Source: Primula veris (lineage: Eukaryota > Streptophyta > Magnoliopsida > Ericales > Primulaceae). From it: DNA of 64,000 nt. Position 1 is the stretch's first letter. The number at the start of each line of letters is the position of its first letter. Below the pieces are notes generated by a model. The model had not been told where the DNA came from and did no database searches. It saw nothing but the letters and a program-made list of their open reading frames with translations. Location: positions 21,087,631 through 21,151,630 of the forward strand of contig OY821749.1 of the NCBI GenBank assembly GCA_963682055.1, in the 5' to 3' direction. A program made the translations under genes and the position numbers. Shown here in pieces: positions 45,225-58,000 of the stretch.

Positions 45225-46218
45225 TAGGGCCGGTTTTATGCCGTGCAAGCGGTGCCGGGGAAGCTAAGTGGGGACGATCAGGTGCCACGGCACCCCCCAT
45301 AATTTTAGAAATCCCAAGTGACGCAATTTTTTTTTAGTACAATTTCTTTTTAGGTGTAGATTTGTCACCCCCATAAAAATATGTTACTTGTACATATATT
45401 TTGGCACACTCCATTTACACATCATGGTTTCGCCCCTGGCGGTGCCCATGCACCGGACCCAAAAAAATGGGTCCCAAAACATTTAAATGATATATATGTA
45501 TATACACACACATACATATAATATTGTATATATATTAATTATGAGAGAGCTTATATGAACATCATGAAAAACACCCAAATGGACATTTTTTTTCAAAAAC
45601 GCTCCAAATCAAGATTTGATTAATGCAAATCTCCACGGTTTTACGACGGAAACACAAATATGCGTTTTTTTTTTCTTTTCTGAGATGTATAATGACATGT
45701 TTTGAATTTTTAAATTTTACCATAATTTCGAAAACATGTCATTATACATCTCGAAAAAAAAAAAAACGCATATTTGTGTTCCCGTCGTGAAACCGTAGAG
45801 ATTTGCATTAACCAAATTTTGATTTGGAGCGTTTTTACGAAAAAATGTCCATTTGGGTGTTTTTCATGGTATCCATCTATACTCCCCATTAATTATATTA
45901 TTTAACATATATATGATATCATCAAAGACCGTCAAAATTGGCAGAATGTAGATCTACTGATGCATATATATGCTTTGGGTTCAATCCACACAATGTATTC
46001 TATGATAATCAATTTTTATTTATATTTTTTTATGTGATAAAATACTAAGAATTATATTTGTATACCTTCAAAATTAGTTTTCAAATTATATTTTGTTTAT
46101 TGTTCGTAAAACTTTTGGTGTTTACGAACTAAACAAATTCTAGATAAACTTTCGATGTTTGTGAAGGGCTATATTTTTGATTTCGCATGGGGCCAAAAAA
46201 AACTCAGAACCGACCCTG
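45225..46218. mobile_element. hAT-like element containing a foldback element
   Basis: Ends TAGGGCCGGTTTTATGCC and CTCAGAACCGACCCTG are inverted repeats; flanks GGTCCAAT (45217-45224) and GGTCCAGC (46219-46226) agree at 6 of 8. Length 994 bp, no transposase. The long palindrome 45563-45868 sits inside it. Confidence 0.6.
45563..45868. mobile_element. Foldback element, nearly perfect palindrome of about 300 bp
   Basis: The left arm opens CATGAAAAACACCCAAATGG and the right arm ends with its reverse complement. Pairing continues through GCTCCAAATC, AATGCAAATCTC, ACACAAATATGCG and GATGTATAATGACATG to a centre near 45715. Arms are about 150 bp with only a few mismatches. No clear target duplication was seen. 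Confidence 0.85.
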
Positions 46219-46256
46219 GGTCCAGCACAACTTTTTATGAATACAGGGCCGCCCTC

Positions 46257-47061
46257 CGTCTCTGCTAAACTTTCTACCTCCACCTCTACGCCTCTGGCAA
46301 GGTGAAACATGTTTGTCCTATCAACTATTAAACATAATATTCAAAGAGAGTATATCTTTTCTTATTTTAAATTATAAAAAGAAAGTTTTCAACAATAATC
46401 AAACTATTGGGAAGATTATTATTTTTATTATTGGGTCTGGAAAACAAAGATCGTATCGATCAACACTTAAACAATTAATAGGAAAACAAAGTTTTGGTAA
46501 CCTGACACCTGTAATTAACGTGATCTTAAGTCTTAATTAACCAGACAAATAATGATAAAACAAATCGACTTCTTCACCACAAAAATAACCAGAATCGCCA
46601 CCATTGTCGAAATAAATTAAACAAAATAACGAATAGAGCAACTTAAAGAACAATAAATTATTGTCTGCCGCGTGACATGGGGATTATTCAGTTATTTATA
46701 TAAAAAAATAAGAACAAGAAAAATCAAGAGAATCTTAAGGTTCAAAAGTCTAATTAACTAGTAAAAAAAATTTCTAATAAATAGTAAAAATCTTTCTAAT
46801 TAACTAATTGTATTTATAGATGCTTATTGTATCTATTATTGAATTAGTAATAAATGCTTATTGTATCGTTACACTGCAACTTAGAAGTAGAGAGAAAAAC
46901 CTTGCAAAATGGAAAAACTGTATTTGTACAATGTACATAGGTGAAAACAATCAAGTTGCGACCTTCTATTTTACTATCAATAAAAACTTCCCAACCTAAT
47001 AAGAAAGTTTTAAAGAGTAATATCGTGCTTGAAATTCACCGTTTTCTGTACCCGTTACTTG
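46257..47061. other. Intergenic, nothing recognised
   Basis: AT-rich, no gene or repeat assigned. Confidence 0.4.
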
Positions 47062-47143
47062 TGTCAAATCAAAGACTATTTATGCTTACACAAAATCCAG
47101 GAATGTCAAATCAAAGACTATTTATGCTTACACAAAATCCAGA
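47062..47143. repeat. Tandem duplication of about 42 bp
   Basis: 47062-47103 and 47104-47143 share TGTCAAATCAAAGACTATTT and the following ATGCTTACACAAAATCCAG without visible differences. Confidence 0.85.
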
Positions 47144-47908
47144 AAAAAAAAAAAATTAATAAATTAAATTCATCACCTTTTTATAAAAAAAAAAAAAACA
47201 TTTAAATTAGGATTTCCAAAATCCAAAGTAACTATCTGTATTTTTCAACTGCAATTTATCTGTTTCCATGTTAAAAGCGTAATTTTTTTTTACAAACAGT
47301 AAGTTAAATTTACGATTTGATTTTTGGTCAAACCGTAATTTTGACTTACGGTTCGAAACTCAATTTTACGGTTTTGGCCGTAAAATTACCAACTTGCATC
47401 TGTGTTAAAAATCTGAAAATTTTTCTGAGAGCTTGACCGACTGATCGATCGGAGCTGACAGCTGATCGATCAGCTAAGCCCTCTGGAAAAAATTTCAGAG
47501 ACCTAATTAACTCAAAAAAATATTTACGGACAGTAATCGTGACTTACGGTTTGATAAAAGATAAATAAGTTAATTTGTCGTTTCGAGTACTAATCATTTT
47601 AAAAAATGGTTAATTTGTTTAAAATAAAATTTGGCTACTTAACTAAAAAAAAATATTTACGGATCGTAATCGTGAGTTACAGAATGGTTAATTTGTTTAA
47701 TATGATAGACGATTCAATAACGAACATAACTATTGAAACGGAACTAAATTTGGAGTAAGTCCGAACGAATAAGTTATAGTTCCATAGTATACGATATCGA
47801 AAAAAAAATATGAATAAGTCAAACCTACGGTCCGTAAATTTTTTATTTTTTATTTTTTATTTAGTTAATTAGGCCTAGAAATTTCAGAGATGATCAAACC
47901 AACCCCTC

Positions 47909-47943
<35 letters not shown>

Positions 47944-48089
47944 ACAATTTCGTAATTTATGGGTCAAAACCGTAAATTTGACAGATTTTCCTAATAAAAA
48001 ATTACGGTTTGACATGGAAACGCACTGGAAAAATGCAGGCTCAACAATGAAATAGTTACGTATGTAGAGAGAGAGAGGGAGAGAAAGAG
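47144..48089. other. Upstream region of the TXNL4B-like gene
   Basis: Low-complexity AT-rich sequence with an A run at about 47912-47941, the palindrome GCTGATCGATCAGC near 47461, and several scattered TTACGG words. A GA-rich leader (48068-48089) precedes the start codon. Confidence 0.4.
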
Positions 48090-51000
48090 ATGAGCTACAT
48101 ATTGAAGACACTAAAAAATAAGCAAGAAGTGGACAAAATAATAAGAGATACAATTGATAATCTTCTCGTTCTCCGATTTGGCCGATCCTCCGATCCTGTT
48201 TGTCTCCGGCTAGACGACATCGTATGTACCCCCCCCTCCCCCCCTCATGTTTCAATTCTCTTACATTTTGGTCCCTTCTATTCTCATTTTGAATCAAAAC
48301 ACATACTATTTAGATATTAAACAGTTGTATAAGGCAGGTCTTAGTTTTTCTACTATCTGTTTACAAGACTGATGTATACTTATGACTTATGAGTTATGAT
48401 AGTAGTATGTTGATGTGATAATGCAAATTAACTTCTAGTTGATGAAACAAAATGTTCACTTATATTATAAATGTTTATTTGGTAGTGATATAGTACTTAT
48501 GAGTGATGTATATGAATATATGATAAATTAACGTTTGTGTTTTTTTGCACTGGATATTATTGAGGTTTGCGGAAGCTTTAGTGCAGGTGTGACGGTCAGT
48601 TGTCCCGACCACCATAGTTATCAGATGGAACAAAACATAGTGGCATTTATTTGTTATTTTTTGAATTAATTTGTTCGAAGATATTTCAGAATTACAAAGT
48701 TTTTTGACCGCTCCTTCGATCCTGTTTGTCACCAGTTAGACGATGTCGTTTGTGCCCCCCTCATATTTCAATTCTCTTGCAATCTGGTCCCTTCTATTTT
48801 CATCTTTAATCAAAACACGCACATTTAGATAATAAACAGTTCTAGTGCTGGTCTTAGTTTCCCTATCTGTTTACAGGACTGTTGTATTATGACTTATGAG
48901 TATGATACTATGATAGTATCTTGATGTGATCATGCAAATTAATATTACCAAAAAAATGCAAATTAATTTCCAGTTAATGAAACAAATTGTTCATGTATTT
49001 CATCAAAAGTAATTTTGGTAGTTATATACTTATGAGTGATTTACATCATACATTTCTGATGTTCATGTGATTGTGCAAATTAACTAGTCATGCCGTTTTT
49101 TGTGTTTTTTTTGCCCTTTTTTTTTCTTCCGTGGATTTAATTGAGGTATCTGTAAGCTTTAGAGCAGATGTGACGGTAAGTTGTCCCGAACACCAAAGTT
49201 ATCAGATGGAACAAAACAAATGATGTTTTAGTGGCATTTATGTGTTATTTTTTGGATTAATTTGTTCGAAGATATTACAGAATTACAAATTTTTTTGAAT
49301 TAATCTATCTATTTGGCTGGTCCTCCAGTCCCGTTTGTCTCCAGATAGACGACGTCATATGTACCCCCTTGTATTTCAATTCTCTTACAATTCGGCCCCT
49401 TCTATTTTCATCTTTGATCAAAAACACACACATTTAGATCAATAAACAGTTCTACGCCAGGTCTTAGTTCTTCTATCTGTTGATGTGATAATGCAAGTTA
49501 ACACTACCCAAAAAAGAGATGGTGCAAATTTAATTGCCAAAAAAATTTAACTTATTCCGATTTGGCCGACGTTTATGTACCCCCCCTCTTATTTCAATTC
49601 TCTTACAATTTGGTCCTTTCTATTTTTATCTTTAATCAAAACACACATTTAGATCAATAGAGAGTTCTAGTGCAGGTCCTAGTTTCCCTATCTGTTTACA
49701 GGACTGCTATATACTTATGAGTTATGATAGTATGTATATGTTGATGTGATATTGCAAATTAACACTACCCAAAACAAACAAAAATGGTGCAAATTTAATT
49801 GCCAAAAAAATTTAATTTATTCTAAAACACACATTTAGATAATGAACAGGTCTTCTAGGGAAGGTCTTAGTTTTTCTATTTGTTTACTGAACTGCTATTT
49901 AGTATATACATACGAGTTATGATAGTATGTTGATGTGATAATGCAAATTAAGATTACTCAAAAAAATGCAGATTAATTTCTAGTTGATGAAACAAAATGT
50001 TCATGTATATTATAAATGTTTATTTGGTAGTAGTATTTATGAGTGATGTATATGAATATCTGATAAATGCTCATGTGATGGTGCAAATTTACAAGTCATG
50101 CCGTTTTTTGTTCGGTGGATATAATTGAGGTTTCCGTAAGCTTTAGTGCATGTGTGACGGTAAGTTGTCCCTAACATCATAGTTATCAGATGGAACAAAA
50201 CATCATTTATTTGTTATTTTTTGAATTAATTTGTTCTGAGATATTTCAGAATTACAAAGTTTTTTGACTGCTCCTCCGATTCTGTTTGTCTCCGGCTAGA
50301 CGACGTCGTGTGTTCCCCCCTCATATTTCAATTCACTCACAATTTGGTCCATTATTTTTTCATCTTTAATCAAAAACACGCATTTAAATAATATACAGTT
50401 CTGGGGCTGGGCTTAGTTTTTCTACTATCTGTTTACAAGACTGTTATATACTGTACTTATGGGTTGTTATAGTATGTTGATGTGATAATGCAAATTAACA
50501 TTACCCAAAAAAAAAAAAGGAAAATTAATTGCCAAGAAAGTAAACTTATTCCAAAATTGTTCCCCATCTAAAGAGAATTCTAGGCACTCTGGGGCTTGTT
50601 TTAGTTTCCCCTTGTGTTTAGAAGAGTGGTGTTTATCATAAATGTTCGTGTGATGGTGCATATTAAGTGAATTAACTAGTCATGCCGGTGTTTTATAATT
50701 TTATATATTAATTTTTCTTCTGTGGAAACATAATTTTAAAAATAATAATTCCAAAAATTGTCCATAAGCTTTAGTCCAGGTGTGACAGTAACTTGTCTCA
50801 AACGACATGGTTATCAGATGGAAAACATAACATGTGATGGTTTAGTGGCATTTATGTATTATTTTTTGAATTAATTTTTCCGAAGATATTTCAGAAATAC
50901 AAGATTGCCAGTTGTGTTAGTCACTATGTATATATAGATTTGGGTATTACGTGTGGAGGAAGTGGGCGATGACTCGTTTTGGCGAAAATTGACCAGGATT

Positions 51001-53153
51001 CAGTATTTTTCCATGGACTTTTTAGCTATAACATGTGTGATACAACACTTTAACCTCCTAATAAGGAAAAAGTTGATGTGTGGATTTTGACCACTACTCC
51101 TAAGTCGTAACCCATCCAGGATTCGTGTTTCCGTGGCTTCCACCACTGAATATGAATAGCATTTCTTGAGAGACCCTTTTGTTATCAATTTTCATGTGCT
51201 TGCTTTGAAGATTGGTACTCTAATTGCATTTGTGGCAATCTTATCTATTTTTCATTCTTGTGTAAAGAAATGGGTTCATTTTATAAAGTTTTAGAACTTA
51301 ACTCTTAGTACTAGTTTCAATGTTTGTTCAATGTTTTTCTTGATAATCTTTGATCTTGTGTGCTAAATTGGTCATGATAGCACTTCATATATTGAATTAG
51401 TTGTCAGGGAGAATTTTATGTGTAGATAGTCGTAGTCTCATATATATGGACTCAGAAAATTTGTAGCTAATTTGCAACTGTGGGATTAGTAGGATGTTGC
51501 TGCATTTGTAATATGCTCTTTGAAAAGAAAAGTTAACTCATTCAGAGTGAAGGAGGGAGGGAGAGAGAGAGAGAAAGAGGAGGCATTTTGCCAATTTTCC
51601 CTAGATTATTTATTGTGATCTGATTTCAAAGTTACCCATGTTTCTTAAAACTGCAGCTTTCAAAGTCAGCTAGGGATGTATCTAAGTTTGCGACAGTGGC
51701 GCTGGTAGATATTGATGCAGAGGAAATTCAAGTATATGTTAAGTACTTCGATATCACATACATACCGTCCACCATTTTCTTCTTCAATGCTCATCATATG
51801 AAGATGGATTCGGGGTAAGAATTTAATCCATGAACCTAGTATTCTAGATATCCACGAATAAATTGCTTTATGTGTTGTTGGTACGTACAAACTATTGATA
51901 GATTGGTGTTTTCTTCGTTGATTCTCCGATCTCACAAGGGGATATGATAACAAAACTCACATAGGTATTAACTTTCTATGTGTAAATCAATTTTGTGTTG
52001 TTTCCCACTTGGATGTATTATGTGATGGTTTCTTATGATTTAGCGTTGCCGCTTCTTTTCTCCATGTAGTTACCACTTCACCGTCATTTACTGAGAGAAA
52101 CAGAAGCACTTCAAATATGCATTTAGCAAAGGACTAACCTGCTTTGGCTCTTAATCTTAATTGCTTCTTGCTGTTCAGTTCTTTCCTTTTTCGCTTGTAC
52201 GTTCAACTTTTTAGCAAGTACCATGTTCTCCTTGATTTACGTCTTGTACGAGGAAAACTGTTTGCTTATTTTTTCTGCTAGTGTGTCATGACTGTTATAA
52301 TTGTTTGAGTCGAAATGTATGGTGATTTTCAGAGAATTCCATCTTCTCTTTGCTTTTCTCTTTGAACCCCATTTTGTTCTTGTTCTTGTACGTAGAGAAA
52401 CTTTTAGCTAACTCGTTCTCTATGTCTGCCTATGTCTGATTGTTAAAACGTAAAAGTAAATGGTAATTCTTGACGGTTTATTTGAAAAACGTAATAAGTA
52501 CTCCCAGTTATCCAGGGTTTGCAGTTTTCAATTTCTCGCTAAATGCTCGTTCAATTGTTATCCAGGAGTGCAGATCACACCAAGTGGGTTGGTGCTTTTC
52601 AAAGGAAACAAGATTTTATTGATGTTGTAGAGGTAAATGCTGCTACAAGTTTCATTAAAAGATAAAGTCAATTCTTGAAAATCACATTACTACATTAGAA
52701 TGCCACATTAGTAAAGCTTTTCTCTATGACTGGAAACAATTTTTCCACTTGCGTGATATAGTGCAAAAAAAGACAGAAGGAAAACAGATAAACAGTCCTT
52801 TACTCCTTTGTATGCATTTCTTTTTTGTTGGAAGTTCTGTTTCCTTCAGAACAAGTTCCAAAAGTAGGGTTAATGGTTATAATATTCTGATACTTCAAAA
52901 AAATGTTTGGCCAGGGCATCGAGGCAAAGCTTGAACTCGCACAAAATATTCATTTATTTGACAACTTCAAAGTATCCCTCTATCTTTTACCCGAGTTCTG
53001 TAGAACCTGAACCTTGTAGTTGATGGTTTAAATCTTACTGTAATTTTGTCGCAGGCAATATATAGAGGAGCCATGAAAGGTAAGCTGATAGTAAGCTGTC
53101 CTTTGCCTCCCGAGAGAATTCCAAAATTTCAGCTATTATATAAAGATGTCTAA
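48090..53153 (+). CDS. TXNL4B: Thioredoxin-like U5 snRNP-type protein, TXNL4B/Dim1 family
   Basis: Four exons in phase: 48090-48221, 51657-51814, 52566-52632, 53055-53153, giving 151 residues. Text: MSYILKTLKNKQEVDKII, VLRFGRSSDPVCLRLDDI, then KFATVALVDIDAEEIQVYVK, YFDITYIPSTIFFFNAHHMK, HTKWVGAFQRKQDFIDVVE, and AIYRGAMKGKLIVSCPLPPE ending LYKDV. This is the Dim1/TXNL4 fold, a thioredoxin-like domain without the redox CxxC pair that works in pre-mRNA splicing; the wording is closer to TXNL4B (Dim2) than to Dim1. Length equals the family's. The gene looks intact, but its first intron (48222-51656) is unusually long and made of repeats of the exon 1 end. Confidence 0.9.
48177..50900 (+). repeat. 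Amplified exon-1-tail plus intron units in TXNL4B-like intron 1
   Basis: The end of exon 1 and start of the intron (GATCCTGTTTGTCTCCGGCT, then AGACGACATCGTATGTACCC) recur in diverged form near 48705, 49315, 49560 (shortened) and 50270. Each is followed by the same intron blocks: TTTCAATTCTCTTACA, AATCAAAACACACA, GTTGATGTGATAATGCAAAT and, in several units, TTATCAGATGGAACAAAACA. About five or six units, some truncated, fill the intron. Pseudo-donors (GTTTGT, ATATGT, GTGTGT) stay at the exon-copy ends; no acceptor is visible in front of the copies. Confidence 0.8.
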
Positions 53154-53835
53154 GAACTCAATTTTTTGGTCTATCTGAACTAAGATCATCATGTTGAGAA
53201 GAGAGTCAAATAATAGATTCGTCGAGGGTGGTTTATAGCCTCTTAGATGCTGTAATGGGGCTTGTAAATAAATGCTTGGTGATTGAAATAGTACTAGGGA
53301 ATATTCGAGAGCTTGGAGCTGGTAATAACTGGAACTTCGTATGGTGTCTGAGGTTTAGAAAAATGGTGCTGCAGACTGCTTAGCGAACCCGCTAGTCTTA
53401 CTATTTATTTCTGATTTTTGTTTAATAGTTGTAGCAGTCCGTCCAGCTTTGCAAATTCTGTATAACGTAATGTTTTAATGATTACTCATTCTGGGAAGAT
53501 GAATTTTTTTTACTTAAGATTGCATTTGTTGATGCAGCATATGACATTGAATGGATTCAATGTTATTGAAATTTATTTATTTGTATCTTATATTGGGTTG
53601 GAAAGAAAAAAAAAAAAACTGATTTGTCTAATTATGAATAAACCTGATTTTGTATGTAGTAAAAGTCTAAAACTGTTGTGACACCTCATAATTCATAGCT
53701 TCGTGTGGCCTAAAAGTCCGTCAAAAGCTAGTATTTCGTTTTTTTTCCAGTTTCTATCTGTCTTTTTTGTAACACTAATGCATATTTAAGCTTCTCACTC
53801 CACAGAAAATCTCACTAAACATCCATAACAATCAG
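53154..53835. other. 3' flank of the TXNL4B-like gene
   Basis: Presumed 3' UTR followed by spacer; nothing else seen. Confidence 0.4.
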
Positions 53836-54439
53836 GTATACATCAAGCCTATCGGCGTCAAGTATATACTACATTCCATGATTCTCTTTTTTAATGCTCA
53901 TCGAATGAAGATGGATTAGCTATAATAGCTCCTTATATAAACTGGTTCTGTCGCTGCCTTGCGGTCAAGGATTACTTTGCGATATAGTTTAATAACAATA
54001 CATATGTTTCTGTTTGTTCATGCAAACTATTCTATGAACCGGTGTGTTAAGTTACCCAACCAAAAAGATCAGTGTCCTTGGTAAAGGATAAAGAAAGCTA
54101 ACGACGGACTTGTAGTTCTATTTGTGAATTAGTTAAAGAGTGATTCCCCACTTGCACCTCAGTTAGGCATTTAGCAGTGGACTAAGTATCCTGCATCGGT
54201 TGCTAATACAAGTTCTCGACTTGTTTTCCATTTATTTGCCATCAAGATTGCACATTCAGTAAAAGAAATTCAGCTTATTACACCATATTCTCCTTGCTTT
54301 GCTTCTTTTTCCACCACACTTCTTAAGTCATCTAATATGAAGGTTGTGATTGTTTAGCTGATAATATATGGTAATTGCAGTTCTCACAGAATGTTATCCG
54401 ACTCTATAAAGAAAACAGGATTTTATTGATGTTGTCGAG
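53836..54439 (+). pseudogene. Degenerate copy of TXNL4B-like exons 2 and 3
   Basis: 53836-53918 resembles the end of exon 2 (TCTTTTTTAATGCTCATCGA, then ATGAAGATGGATT, followed by TAG instead of CGG). 54381-54439 resembles exon 3 (AAAACAGGATTTTATTGATG and TTGTCGAGGTATATGCTGCTG). The order and spacing are those of the gene, so this is a partial tandem duplicate; frames are broken. Confidence 0.7.
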
Positions 54440-54908
54440 GTATATGCTGCTGCTCAAGTTTTAAATTAATGTTTTAAAAGCAATACTTTTGTAAGAAATG
54501 TATTAAAAGTCTACGCATTACCAGCTTAACAGCACGAAAGCGAGCTTTTTCACCTTTTCAAGCTTCAAATCGAGTTCTTTTCAACTTCAAATCGACCTTT
54601 TTAAGAAAATGATGTTTACAGTAAATGTCAAATAATTCACATCCAGTTAGAATTAGAAACACCCTTTATCTTAATCTCTTGGAATGGGCTATTAAACTAC
54701 AATAATTCACGTATTTAGTAAAGCAAAGCAAATTAAAAAAAAACTGCATCAGGAAATAAAAACATAAAAAAAGAATCTAAAATTTTATTCATAGCTTCAC
54801 ATTAAAAACGACCACTCTCAAACCTCATTCTCTAACAATCCCTTTCTTAATCTAATAACTTCGAATACGAAAAAACAAAAAAAACTCAAACAAGGATCAA
54901 ATCAAAGA
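54440..54908. other. Spacer, probably 3' UTR of the micropeptide gene at its right end
   Basis: AT-rich; nothing recognised apart from the trailing region of the minus-strand STMP1-like gene. Confidence 0.4.
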
Positions 54909-55082
54909 TCAATCATCGTCTCTCTTCTTATTAGTCTTACGATAATTCTCCTCATAGTGTTTCGCAATAACGAGGCCGGTGTTAAACAGCTTCTGCATAT
55001 TCGGAACGTTGTAGTTTTGTGCCACGTATACACCGAACACCGTGCCCATCATAAACGTGAAGCTCCTCCTAATCAATCCCAT
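54909..55082 (-). CDS. STMP1: STMP1-like short transmembrane mitochondrial micropeptide
   Basis: A 57-residue minus-strand frame starts ATGGGATTGATTAGG (55082) and stops TGA (54909-54911). It opens MGLIRRSFTFMMGTVFGVYV, then AQNYNVPNMQKLFNTG, and ends in a basic, acidic-tipped tail (YRKTNKKRDDD). The hydrophobic segment with GxxxG-like spacing followed by AQNY(x)(I/V)PN is the signature of the STMP1/DUF4516 family of short inner mitochondrial membrane proteins of about 47-60 residues. The open frame is too short for many gene finders. A second Met at residue 11 is a possible alternative start; the first gives the better family match. Confidence 0.8.
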   Translation of the reverse strand: MGLIRRSFTFMMGTVFGVYVAQNYNVPNMQKLFNTGLVIAKHYEENYRKTNKKRDDD

Positions 55083-58000
55083 CAATTTGGACCTTGGTTG
55101 GCAGTTTTGAAACCTAGGAGTTTGTTTTGGGAATGGTTTTTAATATATGGAGGTTTAATTATATTTTGGGAGGGTTTTAAATCTTTTGTAACCTCTTGCC
55201 CAAGACTTATTAAGGGAAATATTGTCTACAGTATGATTGGGTGCGCCACAAGAAAACTTGGGAAATATTTAGATGTGCACCGTTTGGGATCGGCTTTTTG
55301 TTTAAAAAGTTATTTTGAAAATTTAATGAGAAAAGAATTTGTAGTGTATTGTTTGGCGTCATCTTAGTTTTTCACTTATAAGTGAACTTATAACTTATTT
55401 TTGTTTATAAGTTATTTTATTACTTATTTTGACTTATAAGTGATTTGTAAATATACCAATATCCAATTGTAAAATTTTCTACTTTCCGTAATTTAATGTG
55501 TAAAACAAATCCTCAAATTTCTAGTTTATTTGCTTTTGAGCTATTTTAGCTTTTTATATACTAAAAAAATACCTTTTAAAAGCTAAAAAAACATGACATA
55601 CCAAACATGACATACCAAGTTTTTTTTTAATCAACTAACAAAAAAATTGAGAACTTTTGTTGTTGTTAAATATGCAATTGTTTTGGATTGGTGTTTCCCT
55701 GTTTTTTATGTACTTTTTTTCCGTTAAAGTGTCTTTTTACTGTCCCCTTTTCACTGTGCTTCCGATATTACCTCCATTTTCGATTTTCGTATTGGCAACA
55801 AGACGGCCGGAAATATTTTTCACTTACGATTCAGCGTTGCTGCAGTCTCAGCAGATTTCAAAGGTCGGTGGCACAATTGGCGCACCTGCGGTGAAGTTTA
55901 AAACTTAGAGCCATGGGAACTCGCCGGAGATTATATGTGCAAATATTTCATTAGAGCATTCGGTCAATTCATTGAAACAAAGTTCGATGGAAGAGCTTTT
56001 GTGTTTTGACAAAAACTTAAATTAGAAAGTGAGATGTCAAAAGAAGAGCGTGAACCTGCTCTATTGTTTAGAATCAATGAAAATAACTTTGAATTCAAAA
56101 ATTTTCCTTTTATTAATTGTTTATCGGATCATCTTTGGACTACGACTTTGACGAAATTGTCGCTCTCACACCGAAGAAATCATGTACTGATTATGTAACA
56201 ATCTTTGGTGCCGTCTACACTAAAAGAGGCCCAATGAATTCTCTAATCTTTTGAAATTTTTTGTCGCCGCCTATGAACAATTATAGCCTAGGTACGAATT
56301 AAATATCATAGTCATCCAATGATATGTTTATACGCATGACGCATCTTGTCATGACCTTCAGAAAATATGTTTTGCTAAAAAAATGAATTGGTGATAAACT
56401 AATTAAAATATGTAAATATTTAATTGTCCAAACTATGTAGGAGACCCCATAGTGAGTCGTGACAAACCATTTAAGATAAAGAGCGGCTTAAAGGAAAATG
56501 CCCCATGTGCTATGATTAGTTTATGTTCAACAACTATATATTCATAAGATAATACAATGTTCAATGAACAAGAAGACGATATATAAAATCCAAGTGTTTT
56601 CTTTTTCGCAGTGAAAACTGAAAAGGACTATAGAAACTGACTTTAGCCCCATCAGCAAATTTTGGATATAAATTTGCTAAAATGGGGTATATAAAGTCAA
56701 TATATATATATAGAAAAATAAAAAGCACGGTCTCATGTTTATGTACAAGGAGAGCTTCTTATCTTTCATCACCTATTTTATCACCTTCAAAACCCATAAA
56801 TTTTTTTTTTTTTTTTTTTTACCTATCGGCTATCGGCCATCGGTCACTTGCTAGTCTGCGGCACCTAAGATAAATGACACATCAAAGGTCAGGATTGACC
56901 CAATCTCTCTCACAAGGACTTAAGTAAAAGAATAACCAAGGTGTGTATTAAAATAGTTATCATTTATATTTATATGTTTAGTTAGGTACATGTATTGAAA
57001 GTTTAATCAGCCTAATATTCTAAATGATCATAGATGACGACTTTCTAACATAACTAAGGTTTAGGATATTAAAATACCAAGGCGGCAAAGATTAAAAAAC
57101 ACTTGACCTCTCTTTCACCATGTGAGATGGAGACATTATATTACAAGCCAAACAAAATTTTGTCACCATACTTGTAGTTACTACTTTCAAGTAGTACTCC
57201 TAATTTTGGGTCACAGAAACAAGCGTTTGTAAAAAGAACAAACATGAGATATAACTTATAAGCTAAACTTATAGATTTTTTTATATTTCGTAATGGATAA
57301 AATATTCTTCTTTATAAGCATTGGTATTGCATCTTTCACTCTAAAACCTTATTGTAAAAATTAATATTACAGAACACGTAATGTAACGCCATAAGACAGT
57401 CTATGGTCTGCGAGTGTTTTAGCTAGCTTCTTAACTACCATTTGGCCAAACTAACATTAATACCAAATGGGAGAAAAGGTATGCCAATGTAGAAGTCATT
57501 TCTGCCCATTGAGACAGCAAAAGAACACAAAAATTCAGAAAATTGTTTTTGGCTTGCTTGTTGTTTTCCTTTTAGTCTACAACTACAAGTGACAAAATGT
57601 TGGCCTGCATTTGCATTTACCTCTTTTCTAGGAAAAACCTTCAAAAAAGACAAGTTACCATTTTCACATTGTTGTAAACAATTGTAAATATATTTTTTAT
57701 TTTTGTCCAAATGAAAAAAAATATCACATTTTTATTACCAACTTTTTGGTTTGTGGTGGTGGTAGCTCTTGCAAAATCACACTCAAACAAAAGAAAACGG
57801 TGAAAGGAAAAAAAAACATAGGTACAAAACTAAAGGGAACTCCAAAGTTAAATTTTGAATACAAGCTTTTGGATTGGGAGAACATGCCCTTGGGAAAAAA
57901 ACAATACTGTCTCATTCTAATTTGTCTACTACTTTTTTTGTTGGGTAAATAATTTGTATACTACTAGATTGTGAGAACTCAGGGAAAACAGGTTATGCAA

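Larger units (their letters stand above)
45136..46256. mobile_element. Outer hAT-like remnant around a younger hAT element
   Basis: The left edge reads CAGGGGCGGTCCAAG, the right edge ACAGGGCCGCCCT, which could be inverted hAT ends. Without the inserted element at 45225-46218 about 125 bp remain. The flanking 8-mers (CCTCTGTC and CCGTCTCT) do not match, so the right end is uncertain. Confidence 0.35.

Noticed and set aside
45563..45868. Large palindrome as a replication origin or terminator
   Set aside because: Its place inside a hAT element and its transposon-like arms make a foldback element the simpler explanation.
54957..55367. Plus-strand frame of 136 codons
   Set aside because: It overlaps the STMP1-like gene in antisense; the minus-strand reading matches a known family and this one does not.
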